NCBI GenBank assembly: GCA_930986425.1
Contig: CAKNJR010000012.1
Location: forward strand, 1 to 45,466
Origin: an uncultured Clostridium sp.
GTDB taxonomy: Bacteria; Bacillota; Clostridia; TANB77; CAG-508
Direction: 5' to 3'
DNA: 45,466 nucleotides
Below, one piece after another: positions 38,391-45,466 of this stretch (the stretch's first letter is position 1; each line of letters begins with the position of its first letter). Both the position numbers and the translations under genes were made by a program. The notes under the pieces were generated by a model, which worked only from the letters and a program-made list of their open reading frames with translations, was not told the origin of the DNA and searched no databases.

Positions 38391-38903
38391 ATGCTTAACC
38401 AGAAAAACAGCTTTTCTAAAGCATTCAAAATAGCGACAACAAGAACAAAATACAGCTTGAAAGGAGAAGATGAAGTAGGCAAAAAAATCCAAAAAGGCTT
38501 AATAAAAGCAAAGAATGTCCCACATTTTTGTTATGTACAGCAAAAAGGTGGAAGTCTCGAGCAAGCAATGACCATGCTACACATTCTAAAGATGGACAAC
38601 TTAAGTGCATATTTAGGTGTGTACATGGACGAGAGCCTTTACTGCGAAGACCAACTTGCAAGCTATTATTTTGTTCTCTATCGCGACAGCAATCTGGCAA
38701 AATGGTATGTAGCAAACTTTGAACCTGTTGGCGAACCGCTAAACAGATACAAGCAAGATGCAATACCTTTTCTAAGATTTTTACAAGAAAGGAAGGAAAT
38801 CTGGATATATAACGTATATGATTTTCGAAATGGGCAATTGCCCCTTTTTGGAGGGTTCTTTAAAAAGCCTCTTGCCCACTTAAACATTAGATGGTTAATC
38901 TAA
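38391..38903 (+). CDS. Unrecognised protein with atypical base composition
   Basis: The 170-residue soluble protein is not recognised. The N-terminus is basic (MLNQKNSFSKAFKIATTRTKYSLKGEDEVGKK); the rest is compact, aromatic-rich and ends FFKKPLAHLNIRWLI. It has only two cysteines. The start is ATG 38391, with AGGGAG 8 bases upstream. GC in the middle of the gene is about 40% by counting, against about 29% around it, and codon choice differs (CGC, GCG, CTC appear), suggesting recent transfer. It has its own -10 (TATAAT 38340-38345) and a GC-rich terminator, so it is a free-standing unit. Confidence 0.7.
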   Translation: MLNQKNSFSKAFKIATTRTKYSLKGEDEVGKKIQKGLIKAKNVPHFCYVQQKGGSLEQAMTMLHILKMDNLSAYLGVYMDESLYCEDQLASYYFVLYRDSNLAKWYVANFEPVGEPLNRYKQDAIPFLRFLQERKEIWIYNVYDFRNGQLPLFGGFFKKPLAHLNIRWLI

Positions 38904-38910
38904 AAAGCAG

Positions 38911-38939
38911 AAAGCCTGGCGTAAAACGCTGGGCTTTTT
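38911..38939 (+). terminator. GC-rich terminator of the orphan gene
   Basis: An 11-bp stem (AAAGCCTGGCG at 38911-38921, CGCTGGGCTTT at 38927-38937), fully paired with two G-U pairs, a TAAAA loop and a T tail. Its GC-rich stem contrasts with the AT-rich terminators elsewhere in the window. Confidence 0.85.
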
Positions 38940-38959
38940 GCAATTCTACCAACAGTCGA

Positions 38960-38988
38960 TTGAAAAAAATCTTTAATAATGGTATTAT
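38960..38988 (+). promoter_or_regulatory. Promoter of the HTH/Asp-box regulator gene
   Basis: TTGAAA (38960-38965), a 17-base spacer and TATTAT (38983-38988), with TG at 38980-38981 making an extended -10. The leader to the ATG at 39054 is about 60 bases. Confidence 0.65.
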
Positions 38989-39053
38989 CTAGTCATAAGA
39001 TAGCATAAGAAAAATAGAGAAAGGATAATGTTTAAAAACATTAATAAAAAATT

Positions 39054-40961
39054 ATGGATAATGAAAAATTCGGAAATTTTATTAAAGAATTGAGAAAAGA
39101 AAAAAACTTAACGCAAAAAGAATTGGCAAAAGAAATTAATATTACAGACAAAGCAATATCTAAATGGGAAAGAGGACTTAGTTTCCCAGATATAACAATG
39201 TTAAATATTCTCTCAAAAGAATTTAATGTATCAATTGAAGAATTGCTTAATGGTGGAAGAATAAAACCTGAAAATAAAGAAAATGAAAATAGCAATATAA
39301 AAGAAAAAATAGATATTGAAAAAGCTGTTAAAGAAGCATTAGAAAAAGCTAATAATAAAGAAGAAAAAAGAAAAGCAAAGATAGAAAAGGCAAAAAAAAT
39401 TACAAAAATAATATCTATAATTGTATTTGCCATTTTTGTAATACTACAATGTGCGTATTTTTATTTATCTTATCAATATGGTTTCGAATATATTATAGAT
39501 AGCTTGTTTTACATAGTTAATGAAATTATTTTAATAAGTATGTTCTTATTTTTGCTATTTACTTTTAAGAATAAAAAAGTAAAGATTATAACAACATCTG
39601 TTTTTGTCATTATTTCATTAATTAATATTATTTTCATGAGCATATATGGATTTAGAAATAAAACATTTATAAGTTATTCTAATAATTTGCAGTATCAATT
39701 TATAGTAAAACAGGATAAAGAAACAAATGAAGTTAAAATTTATAAAAATGCTATAGTAATATTTGCAAGACAGATGCAAAATTTAGTAGAGCCAGCAAAT
39801 AACGTGAAAGTACAATGGATTTCAAGAGATATATTTAGCATAACATACACAAATAATGATGATGAATTAAAAGAATATGTAATTACTTTAGATGAAGATA
39901 ATTATAAATCATCATATAGACCATTTGATGAGGCTCTAATCGGAAATTGGCAAAGTGTTAATTATAGCAATAAAACTACAAGATTATATGTAGATAGTAA
40001 AAATATTCGAGTTATATTAAATGATGATATATATACTTTTGAAATAGAAGATTGTGTATCAGTAAGAGAAGAGGCTATTATTTTATATTCAAATAAAGTT
40101 CCTAAATTTATTATAGCATTAGATAATAATGCAGAGCTTGATGAGGATACTGGAATAATAAAAGATGAAGGAACGATAATTATCTCTGAAATATCTACTG
40201 ATAAAACAAAAAAGGAAGAACTTTACTGTACTACTCCAAAAACAAATGACTTATCTAATTATAATTATGTGAATTTAGCTGCTAAGCAATATGCAATAAG
40301 AAATGGGTTATTATATTTTAGCTATGATGGTGAAAAAACGGTTGTCGTTCCAGGAAACTTTTCGAAAATTGAATCCTACAATGAAGGACAATATCAAATA
40401 TCAGATGAAAAGATAGTATTCTATTACGAAGCTAATTATGGAAAATATATTGTTTTTTCAGAAGATAAAGGACAAAACTGGCAAACAGAAAAGCTACCTT
40501 TTAGCGGAACTATAAAATCAATTAATTTTCCAACAGCAAAAGTAGGATACATTTTAGAATTTACTGATGAAACAATGGGCGCAGCAACAGGAGCTATATA
40601 CAAAACAACTGACGGAGGAATAAGCTGGCAAGAAGTATTTACAGGAATAAGTGATGGATATTCCACTGTATTTAAGTCAGGAACTGAGATGATATTTGCA
40701 AGTGAAAATGTAGGATTTATAACAATGCCAGATAGAATGGGAGAAGTCAGCTATTTATATATTACAAAAGATGGCGGAAATACTTTTGAAAAATTGGAAC
40801 TTGCAACAAATCCAGACTGCGATTATTATTTATTGCCTACAATAGAAAATGGCGAAATACACATAAAAATAGCTGTAGGATATGCTAGTGATGAATCTTC
40901 ATATAAAACTGTTGAAGAATTTATATCAAAAGATAATGGAGAAACTTTTGAAAAGGAATAA
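39054..40961 (+). CDS. Membrane-anchored XRE-type regulator with C-terminal Asp-box domain
   Basis: The 635-residue fusion has an XRE helix-turn-helix at about 6-62 (LTQKELAKEINITDKAISKWERGLSFPDI), a Lys/Glu coiled coil (about 80-120), three membrane helices (about 121-200) and a large C-terminal domain of about 430 residues. Its last third has four Asp-box (BNR) turns: SEDKGQNW, TTDGGISW, TKDGGNTF and SKDNGETF, as in sialidase-like or YCF48-like beta-propellers. The DNA-binding end is cytoplasmic, so the propeller is probably outside and may sense a ligand. Target genes are unknown. No good Shine-Dalgarno precedes the ATG. Confidence 0.82.
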   Translation: MDNEKFGNFIKELRKEKNLTQKELAKEINITDKAISKWERGLSFPDITMLNILSKEFNVSIEELLNGGRIKPENKENENSNIKEKIDIEKAVKEALEKANNKEEKRKAKIEKAKKITKIISIIVFAIFVILQCAYFYLSYQYGFEYIIDSLFYIVNEIILISMFLFLLFTFKNKKVKIITTSVFVIISLINIIFMSIYGFRNKTFISYSNNLQYQFIVKQDKETNEVKIYKNAIVIFARQMQNLVEPANNVKVQWISRDIFSITYTNNDDELKEYVITLDEDNYKSSYRPFDEALIGNWQSVNYSNKTTRLYVDSKNIRVILNDDIYTFEIEDCVSVREEAIILYSNKVPKFIIALDNNAELDEDTGIIKDEGTIIISEISTDKTKKEELYCTTPKTNDLSNYNYVNLAAKQYAIRNGLLYFSYDGEKTVVVPGNFSKIESYNEGQYQISDEKIVFYYEANYGKYIVFSEDKGQNWQTEKLPFSGTIKSINFPTAKVGYILEFTDETMGAATGAIYKTTDGGISWQEVFTGISDGYSTVFKSGTEMIFASENVGFITMPDRMGEVSYLYITKDGGNTFEKLELATNPDCDYYLLPTIENGEIHIKIAVGYASDESSYKTVEEFISKDNGETFEKE

Positions 40962-40973
40962 TAAAAGCTTGTG

Positions 40974-41046
40974 AGGACACCTTTTGAAAATAGCAAAATA
41001 TAATCAATTGTTTATGTTTTAATTGCTGTTTTTAGAAGGGGGTCCT
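40974..41046. repeat. Long imperfect hairpin (about 23-bp arms)
   Basis: The left arm (40974-40996, beginning AGGACACC) pairs with the right arm (41023-41046, ending GGGGGTCCT) over about 23 bases, with a bulge, one mismatch and some G-U pairs. The loop is about 26 bases. The following sequence is T-rich but has no solid T-run. It could be an inefficient terminator or a remnant of a small palindromic mobile element. Confidence 0.5.
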
Positions 41047-41078
41047 TTAATTTATTTACTTAGCCAATAACAATTTTT

Positions 41079-41095
41079 TGTCTAAAAATGTCGAA
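41079..41095 (+). promoter_or_regulatory. Tandem Spo0A-box-like sites
   Basis: TGTCTAA (41079-41085) and TGTCGAA (41089-41095) are spaced 10 bases apart. The second is an exact 0A-box core and the first differs at one base. This spacing is that of Spo0A dimer sites. They lie about 30 bases before the first Rpn promoter. Confidence 0.4.
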
Positions 41096-41124
41096 CGATT
41101 TTTGAAAAAAAGTACAAAATAGTA

Positions 41125-41153
41125 TTTACATATTATAAAAAACATAATATACT
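41125..41153 (+). promoter_or_regulatory. Putative promoter P1 of the Rpn gene
   Basis: TTTACA (41125-41130), a 17-base spacer and TATACT (41148-41153). A transcript from about 41160 would contain the full Shine-Dalgarno of the Rpn gene. Confidence 0.5.
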
Positions 41154-41277
41154 TTATATCATAAACTTATTTCAGTATTAATAATTGAAATTCATTATAA
41201 TTAATTTCTTAATTTAAATCTAAGAATACCCAAAATTAATTTTAAAATTTAAAGAGTAAATTAATTCACAGGAATCG

Positions 41278-41306
41278 TTGACGAAAAAAAGTGAAAATGC
41301 TATAAT
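41278..41306 (+). promoter_or_regulatory. Putative promoter P2 overlapping the Rpn start region
   Basis: TTGACG (41278-41283), a 17-base spacer and TATAAT (41301-41306), with TG at 41298-41299, make a near-consensus extended promoter. A start at about 41313 would fall inside the AAGGAGG site, so its transcript would be almost leaderless for TTG 41320. It may be fortuitous or serve the internal start. Confidence 0.4.
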
Positions 41307-41319
41307 TAAGGAGGCAAGA

Positions 41320-42255
41320 TTGAAAGAAAATTTGAAGAAAAGTAAAGAAAGTAAGCCTGTAAGAAATATACATGATACAACAGTAAGAGGCGTTTTACTA
41401 AATAAAAAAGAATTAACTATACTTTTAAACAGAGAAATAGACTTTAAAGAAAAAATAAAAAAAGAAGAAATACAATATGTAAATTCAAGGTTTGTAACAA
41501 AGAAACAAAGAAATAGAGAATCAGATATGATTATAAAACTAAATAATCAAAAAATATATTTAATACTAGAACATCAATCAAAAATTGATTATTCAATGCC
41601 ATATAGAACGGAAGAATATACCTTGGAAACACTAAGACAAACAATAGATAAAGAAAAAATAAAAAATAAAAATTATGAATACCCAACAGTAATTGCAATA
41701 GTGTTTTATACAGGAAAGAAAAAATGGAATGCTAAAAGATATATAGAGATAAAAGAATGTATAAATAATTATAATCATCAAATAGGCAAATATATAGTAA
41801 TAGATATGAGTATTTATAGTAATGAAAAATTATTAAAAATGGATGGGGCATTAGCTAAAATAGTAATACTAGATAGGCTGACAAGTAAAGAAATAGGAAA
41901 TGTAAGTAATCTAATAATACAAATATATAAAGCTGTCAAAGATAAAGACGAGCAATTAATAATCGATAATTATTTAAAAGAAGTATTTGCCAATATAATT
42001 AACGATAAAGAAGTGAAAGAAACTATTGAAAAATTAAGAAAGAAAGGAGGTAAGGATAATATGCTTAGAGAAACTATACTAAAAAGGCTAATGAATGAAA
42101 GAAAAGAAGGTAGAAAAGAGGGTAGAAAGGAAGGAAGTAGTCAAGTAGCTATAAACATGCTAAAAGAAAAATACCAGAAAGACGAGATAAAGAAATGTAC
42201 AGGATTAAAAGATGCAGATATTGAAAAATTAGAAAAATCATTACAAAAAGTATAG
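41320..42255 (+). CDS. Rpn family PD-(D/E)XK nuclease (transposase_31-like)
   Basis: This protein of about 311 residues matches the Rpn/recombination-promoting nuclease family (PF04754-like). It has RESDMIIKL (Asp about 69) and YLILEHQSKID (Glu about 84, Gln about 86), the PD-(D/E)XK active-site pattern, then MPYRTEEY. The C-terminus carries three RKEG repeats and a short helical end. The start is taken as TTG 41320, with AAGGAGG 5 bases upstream; TTG 41278 is an open alternative but coincides with a -35 box. A strong internal ribosome binding site precedes Met at 42061. Known Rpn proteins cut DNA and some act in phage defence. Confidence 0.85.
   Translation: MKENLKKSKESKPVRNIHDTTVRGVLLNKKELTILLNREIDFKEKIKKEEIQYVNSRFVTKKQRNRESDMIIKLNNQKIYLILEHQSKIDYSMPYRTEEYTLETLRQTIDKEKIKNKNYEYPTVIAIVFYTGKKKWNAKRYIEIKECINNYNHQIGKYIVIDMSIYSNEKLLKMDGALAKIVILDRLTSKEIGNVSNLIIQIYKAVKDKDEQLIIDNYLKEVFANIINDKEVKETIEKLRKKGGKDNMLRETILKRLMNERKEGRKEGRKEGSSQVAINMLKEKYQKDEIKKCTGLKDADIEKLEKSLQKV
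42061..42255 (+). CDS. Intragenic C-terminal Rpn short protein (RpnS-like)
   Basis: In frame within the Rpn gene, an AAAGGAGG site (42043-42050) lies 10 bases before ATG 42061. It is stronger than most gene starts in this window. The product would be 64 residues: MLRETILKRLMNERKEG, the RKEG repeats, and the helical tail ending LEKSLQKV. In E. coli-type Rpn loci a short protein from an internal start blocks the toxicity of the full-length nuclease. The same arrangement is inferred here from the ribosome binding site and position. Confidence 0.6.
   Translation: MLRETILKRLMNERKEGRKEGRKEGSSQVAINMLKEKYQKDEIKKCTGLKDADIEKLEKSLQKV
42100..42135 (+). repeat. Three in-frame 12-bp repeats (RKEG x3)
   Basis: AGAAAAGAAGGT (42100), AGAAAAGAGGGT (42112) and AGAAAGGAAGGA (42124) are tandem 12-bp units that each encode Arg-Lys-Glu-Gly. 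The unit is a multiple of three, so copy changes would alter length without breaking the frame. They lie in both the long and the short Rpn products. Confidence 0.85.
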
Positions 42256-42278
42256 AAAATTTAATATAATAATTATTA

Positions 42279-42311
42279 GCAACCTCATAAAAATAAGAGG
42301 TTGCATTTTTT
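42279..42311 (+). terminator. Terminator of the Rpn gene
   Basis: A perfect 8-bp stem (GCAACCTC at 42279-42286, GAGGTTGC at 42297-42304) with a 10-base loop, followed by A and six T. Confidence 0.85.
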
Positions 42312-42330
42312 ATCTAATAAAGAGATAAAA

Positions 42331-42350
42331 ACTCGACATAACTCGACATA
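42331..42350. repeat. Perfect 10-bp tandem repeat, Spo0A-box-like
   Basis: ACTCGACATA occurs twice in direct succession. Each copy holds CTCGACA, one base from the complement of the 0A-box core TGTCGAA, at the 10-bp spacing of a Spo0A dimer. It lies 30 bases from a cluster of DnaA boxes. Confidence 0.6.
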
Positions 42351-42378
42351 AAAAGCAAAAATAATTCAAAAAACAACC

Positions 42379-42408
42379 TGTGGATAATGTGGATAACTCT
42401 GTGGATAA
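42379..42408 (+). promoter_or_regulatory. Cluster of three perfect DnaA boxes
   Basis: TGTGGATAA, the complement of the consensus DnaA box TTATCCACA, occurs at 42379-42387, 42388-42396 and 42400-42408, all in the same orientation. Three perfect 9-mers in 30 bases cannot be chance. The gap (42312-42547) has no gene. It may be a DnaA titration or regulatory cluster, or part of an origin; dnaA and dnaN are not in this window. Confidence 0.8.
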
Positions 42409-42547
42409 CTAAAAACAGCGGGATACAACATTCAAGTTTTACACATAAACATAATGCTGAAAAATGATTATGGAAAGTAACGAAAATGCCTAGTTTACAG
42501 TAAAAAGTTGACATATAGATTCATTCACAAAAAATTCACAAAAATAA

Positions 42548-42574
42548 TTAGCAATCTCTATTGACTTTTGCTAA
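42548..42574 (+). promoter_or_regulatory. Degenerate CIRCE-like operator over the hrcA -35
   Basis: TTAGCAATC (42548-42556), nine bases, TTTTGCTAA (42566-42574). The left arm differs at one position and the right arm at three from the CIRCE consensus, but the 9-base spacing is exact. It overlaps the -35 box. Confidence 0.4.
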
Positions 42575-42589
42575 AAATGGATATAATAT
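42561..42589 (+). promoter_or_regulatory. hrcA operon promoter
   Basis: TTGACT (42561-42566), a 17-base spacer and TAATAT (42584-42589); TATAAT at 42582-42587 would give a 15-base spacer. It is flanked on both sides by CIRCE-like inverted repeats. Confidence 0.65.
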
Positions 42590-42597
42590 ATATGCAG

Positions 42598-42624
42598 TTA
42601 GCAAACAAACAATAAGAGTGCTAA
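42598..42624 (+). promoter_or_regulatory. CIRCE operator (HrcA binding site)
   Basis: TTAGCAAAC (42598-42606), nine bases, GAGTGCTAA (42616-42624). The right arm is perfect and the left arm has two changes from TTAGCACTC. It lies just after the promoter and 16 bases before the hrcA start, as expected for autoregulation by HrcA. Confidence 0.85.
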
Positions 42625-42640
42625 TAAGAAGGTGAATAAA

Positions 42641-43657
42641 TTGGAGTTAGATGATAGAAAAAAACGAATACTTCAAGCTATTGTAAATGAATATATTGAT
42701 ACAATAGAGCCGGTTAGTTCTACAAGCCTTATACAAAAGTATGGTTTAGATTGTAGTAGTGCCACAGTAAGAAATGAAATGGCAGAATTAGAAAAAATAG
42801 GATATCTTGAAAAAACACATACATCAAGTGGAAGAGTACCATCAAATAAAGGATACAGATTTTATGTAGATAAACTTTTAAATGATAAGGACTTAAACAT
42901 TGATGAAATAAAATACATTAATTCAAGATTACAAAATAAAGTTGACCAAATGGAAGAACTCACAAGAATTGCTACAAACACTATTTCAGAAGTTACTCAT
43001 TACACAACTGTTGCAATTGGACCAAGTACTAATAGACAAAAAATCGAAGAAATTAAATTTGTATTATTAGGTAGTAGAATGCTTATGGCAGTAATACTTA
43101 CAGACACAGGTACTATTAAAGAAACAATTATTAAATTTGAAGAAGATATTACACAGGAACAAGTAAACACATTAAATCTTATATTTAATAATAAACTTAA
43201 AGGTCAATTATTGGCAACAATTGACAAACCAATGGAAGAATACATAATGAGAGAAATGAATTACAGAATTGATGTAATCAAGCCAATAATAAGCCAAATA
43301 AGTAAAGCTATAAATGATGAAGAAAAAATCTATTTAAAAGGTGCTAATAAAGCATTTGAAAATCCAGAATTTGAAAGTACAGAATTTGCAAGAAAATTTA
43401 TGAACTTACTTGATAGCAAAAACTTGATATTAGACTTACTTGAAAACAGTGAAGATTTCAATGTATATATCGGTAATGAAGTAAATGGACTTAAAGATTT
43501 TAGCGTAGTAACTTTCAAAAATAAAGTTGGTGGAAAAGACTTAGGAACAATAGGAATTATAGGACCAACAAGAATGGATTATTCAAAAGTTATTTCAGTT
43601 ATGAAATATATTAGTAAAGAATTAAATAAAGAACTTGGCAGTGGAAAAGAGGGATAG
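42641..43657 (+). CDS. hrcA: Heat-inducible transcription repressor HrcA
   Basis: The roughly 338-residue repressor binds CIRCE and silences heat-shock genes when GroEL is free. It has an N-terminal winged helix (RKKRILQAIVNEYIDTIEPVSSTSLIQKYGLDCSSATVRNEMAELEKIGYLEKTHTSSGRVPSNKGYRFYVD) and a C-terminal GAF-like domain ending GIIGPTRMDYSKVISVMKYIS. TTG 42641 is preferred, with AGAAGG 8 bases upstream; GTG 42632 would overlap that site. It is the first gene of hrcA-grpE-dnaK. Confidence 0.97.
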   Translation: MELDDRKKRILQAIVNEYIDTIEPVSSTSLIQKYGLDCSSATVRNEMAELEKIGYLEKTHTSSGRVPSNKGYRFYVDKLLNDKDLNIDEIKYINSRLQNKVDQMEELTRIATNTISEVTHYTTVAIGPSTNRQKIEEIKFVLLGSRMLMAVILTDTGTIKETIIKFEEDITQEQVNTLNLIFNNKLKGQLLATIDKPMEEYIMREMNYRIDVIKPIISQISKAINDEEKIYLKGANKAFENPEFESTEFARKFMNLLDSKNLILDLLENSEDFNVYIGNEVNGLKDFSVVTFKNKVGGKDLGTIGIIGPTRMDYSKVISVMKYISKELNKELGSGKEG

Positions 43658-43659
43658 AA

Positions 43660-44190
43660 GTGGAAGAAAATATAGAAAAGAATTCAAATATTGAAAACAA
43701 TCAAAATGTTGAAAATGAAGTTAATGAAAACGATGAATTAAAATTACTTAAGGAAAAATTGGCTAAGCAGAAAGAAGATTTAGAAGATAAAGATGATAGA
43801 ATTAAAAGACTAATGGCCGAATTTGAAAACTTCAAGAAAAGAAGTGACAAAGAAAGAACTGGACTATATAATTCTGTAATGGGAGATGTAATAACATCTT
43901 TGTTACCTGTTTTAGACAATTTAGAAAAAGCAGCTAAAACAGAAACAAAAGATGAACAATACAAAAATGGTATTGAAATGGTTGTAAACCAATTTAAAGA
44001 TGTACTAAAAGCAAATGGCGTTACAGAAATAGAAACAGTAGGAAAGAAATTTGACCCTTCACTTCATGAAGCGGTAAGTCTTGTACAAGATGAAAAGCTT
44101 GGAGAAAAAGAAATAAAAGAAGAATTCAGAAAAGGCTACATGATAGGCGATAGAGTATTAAGACATTCATTAGTAGTTGTAGCAAACTAA
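43660..44190 (+). CDS. grpE: Nucleotide exchange factor GrpE
   Basis: The 176-residue protein has an acidic, Asn/Glu-rich N-terminus, a long coiled coil (about 25-60), and the GrpE beta-wing region (MAEFENFKKRSDKER, LLPVLDNLEKA, KFDPSLHEAV, EFRKGYMIGDRVLRHSLVVVAN). It speeds ADP release from DnaK. The start is GTG, two bases after hrcA, with AGAGGGA 5 bases upstream inside the end of hrcA, so translation is coupled. Confidence 0.96.
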   Translation: MEENIEKNSNIENNQNVENEVNENDELKLLKEKLAKQKEDLEDKDDRIKRLMAEFENFKKRSDKERTGLYNSVMGDVITSLLPVLDNLEKAAKTETKDEQYKNGIEMVVNQFKDVLKANGVTEIETVGKKFDPSLHEAVSLVQDEKLGEKEIKEEFRKGYMIGDRVLRHSLVVVAN

Positions 44191-44375
44191 AAATAAGTAT
44201 TTTACAAAGAATTAATTCGACAAGAATTAAAAAATTAGTTATTAACTTTTTACAATTATATAAAGCAAAATTTGAAATCGTTTTATATTTTTGAAAATCA
44301 AATTATAAAATTATATTTTAAATTTGCATAAAGAACTCAAAAGAAAAAATATTAAAGAAAAAATAACTATAATAA

Positions 44376-45466
<1,091 letters not shown>

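Larger units (their letters stand above)
40962..41319. other. Noncoding stretch between regulator and Rpn gene
   Basis: No convincing gene is present. It holds a long imperfect hairpin (40974-41046), two tandem Spo0A-box-like sites (41079-41095), and two promoter-like signals for the Rpn gene (41125-41153 and 41278-41306). The rest is plain AT-rich sequence. Confidence 0.7.

Noticed and set aside
38425..38887. Antisense ORFs across the GC-rich orphan gene
   Set aside because: Their products are Leu/Cys/Ser-rich and have no ribosome binding sites; the sense gene has a proper start, -10 and terminator.
39028..39093. Possible 21-codon upstream ORF before the HTH/Asp-box regulator
   Set aside because: The AAAGGA is only 2-3 bases from the ATG and the peptide has no recognisable attenuator feature; probably chance overlap.
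41320..42255. Complete insertion sequence around the Rpn (transposase_31-like) gene
   Set aside because: No terminal inverted repeats or target duplication flank the gene; the hairpin at 40974-41046 has no partner on the other side.

Overview
The window is very AT-rich (roughly 29-30% GC by eye). All convincing genes lie on the + strand, mostly with AGGAGG-type ribosome binding sites and several TTG/GTG starts. PolC-type DNA polymerase, HrcA/CIRCE control, LCP proteins, a CpsB/CpsD phosphotyrosine pair, an LPQTG sortase signal and a type I dockerin all point to a low-GC Bacillota, most likely an anaerobic Clostridia-type chromosome. No rRNA, tRNA or CRISPR array was seen.

Region 1 (about 1-27,110) is a large exopolysaccharide/capsule locus that reads as one long transcription unit. 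It opens with a promoter (94-122) and closes with a terminator (27,074-27,109). It holds two LCP glycopolymer ligases around a priming sugar-phosphate transferase, an MBOAT plus DHHW O-acetylation pair, four GT4 glycosyltransferases, a GlfT2-like GT2 enzyme with UDP-galactopyranose mutase, two acyltransferase-3 enzymes, a radical SAM/SPASM enzyme, a Wzy-like polymerase, a Wzx flippase, a pyruvyl transferase, a frameshifted Fe-S protein, and a Wzz-like/CpsD/CpsB module. Near its 3' end is a secreted beta-helix protein with a C-terminal dockerin, directly followed by an LPQTG-anchored protein with a cohesin-like domain. That pair could be a small surface docking system built into the polysaccharide locus.

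Region 2 (27,119-29,140) is a small accessory unit with its own consensus promoter. It encodes a TIGR04141/DUF6119-like protein of unknown function and a 75-residue membrane peptide, and ends in a strong terminator.

Region 3 (29,181-38,230) is housekeeping: pyrH-frr-uppS-cdsA-rseP-polC and a DUF1294-like membrane protein. dxr and ispG, which often sit in this cluster, are absent, and RseP seems to lack its PDZ domain.

Region 4 (38,340-42,410) is accessory: an orphan gene of clearly higher GC, a membrane regulator fusing an HTH to an Asp-box-rich domain, and an Rpn-family nuclease with a strong internal start that would make a 64-residue C-terminal protein. After it come a perfect 10-bp tandem repeat and three perfect DnaA boxes.

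Region 5 (42,548-45,466) is the heat-shock operon hrcA-grpE-dnaK, with one good and one degenerate CIRCE-like operator. dnaK runs off the end of the window.
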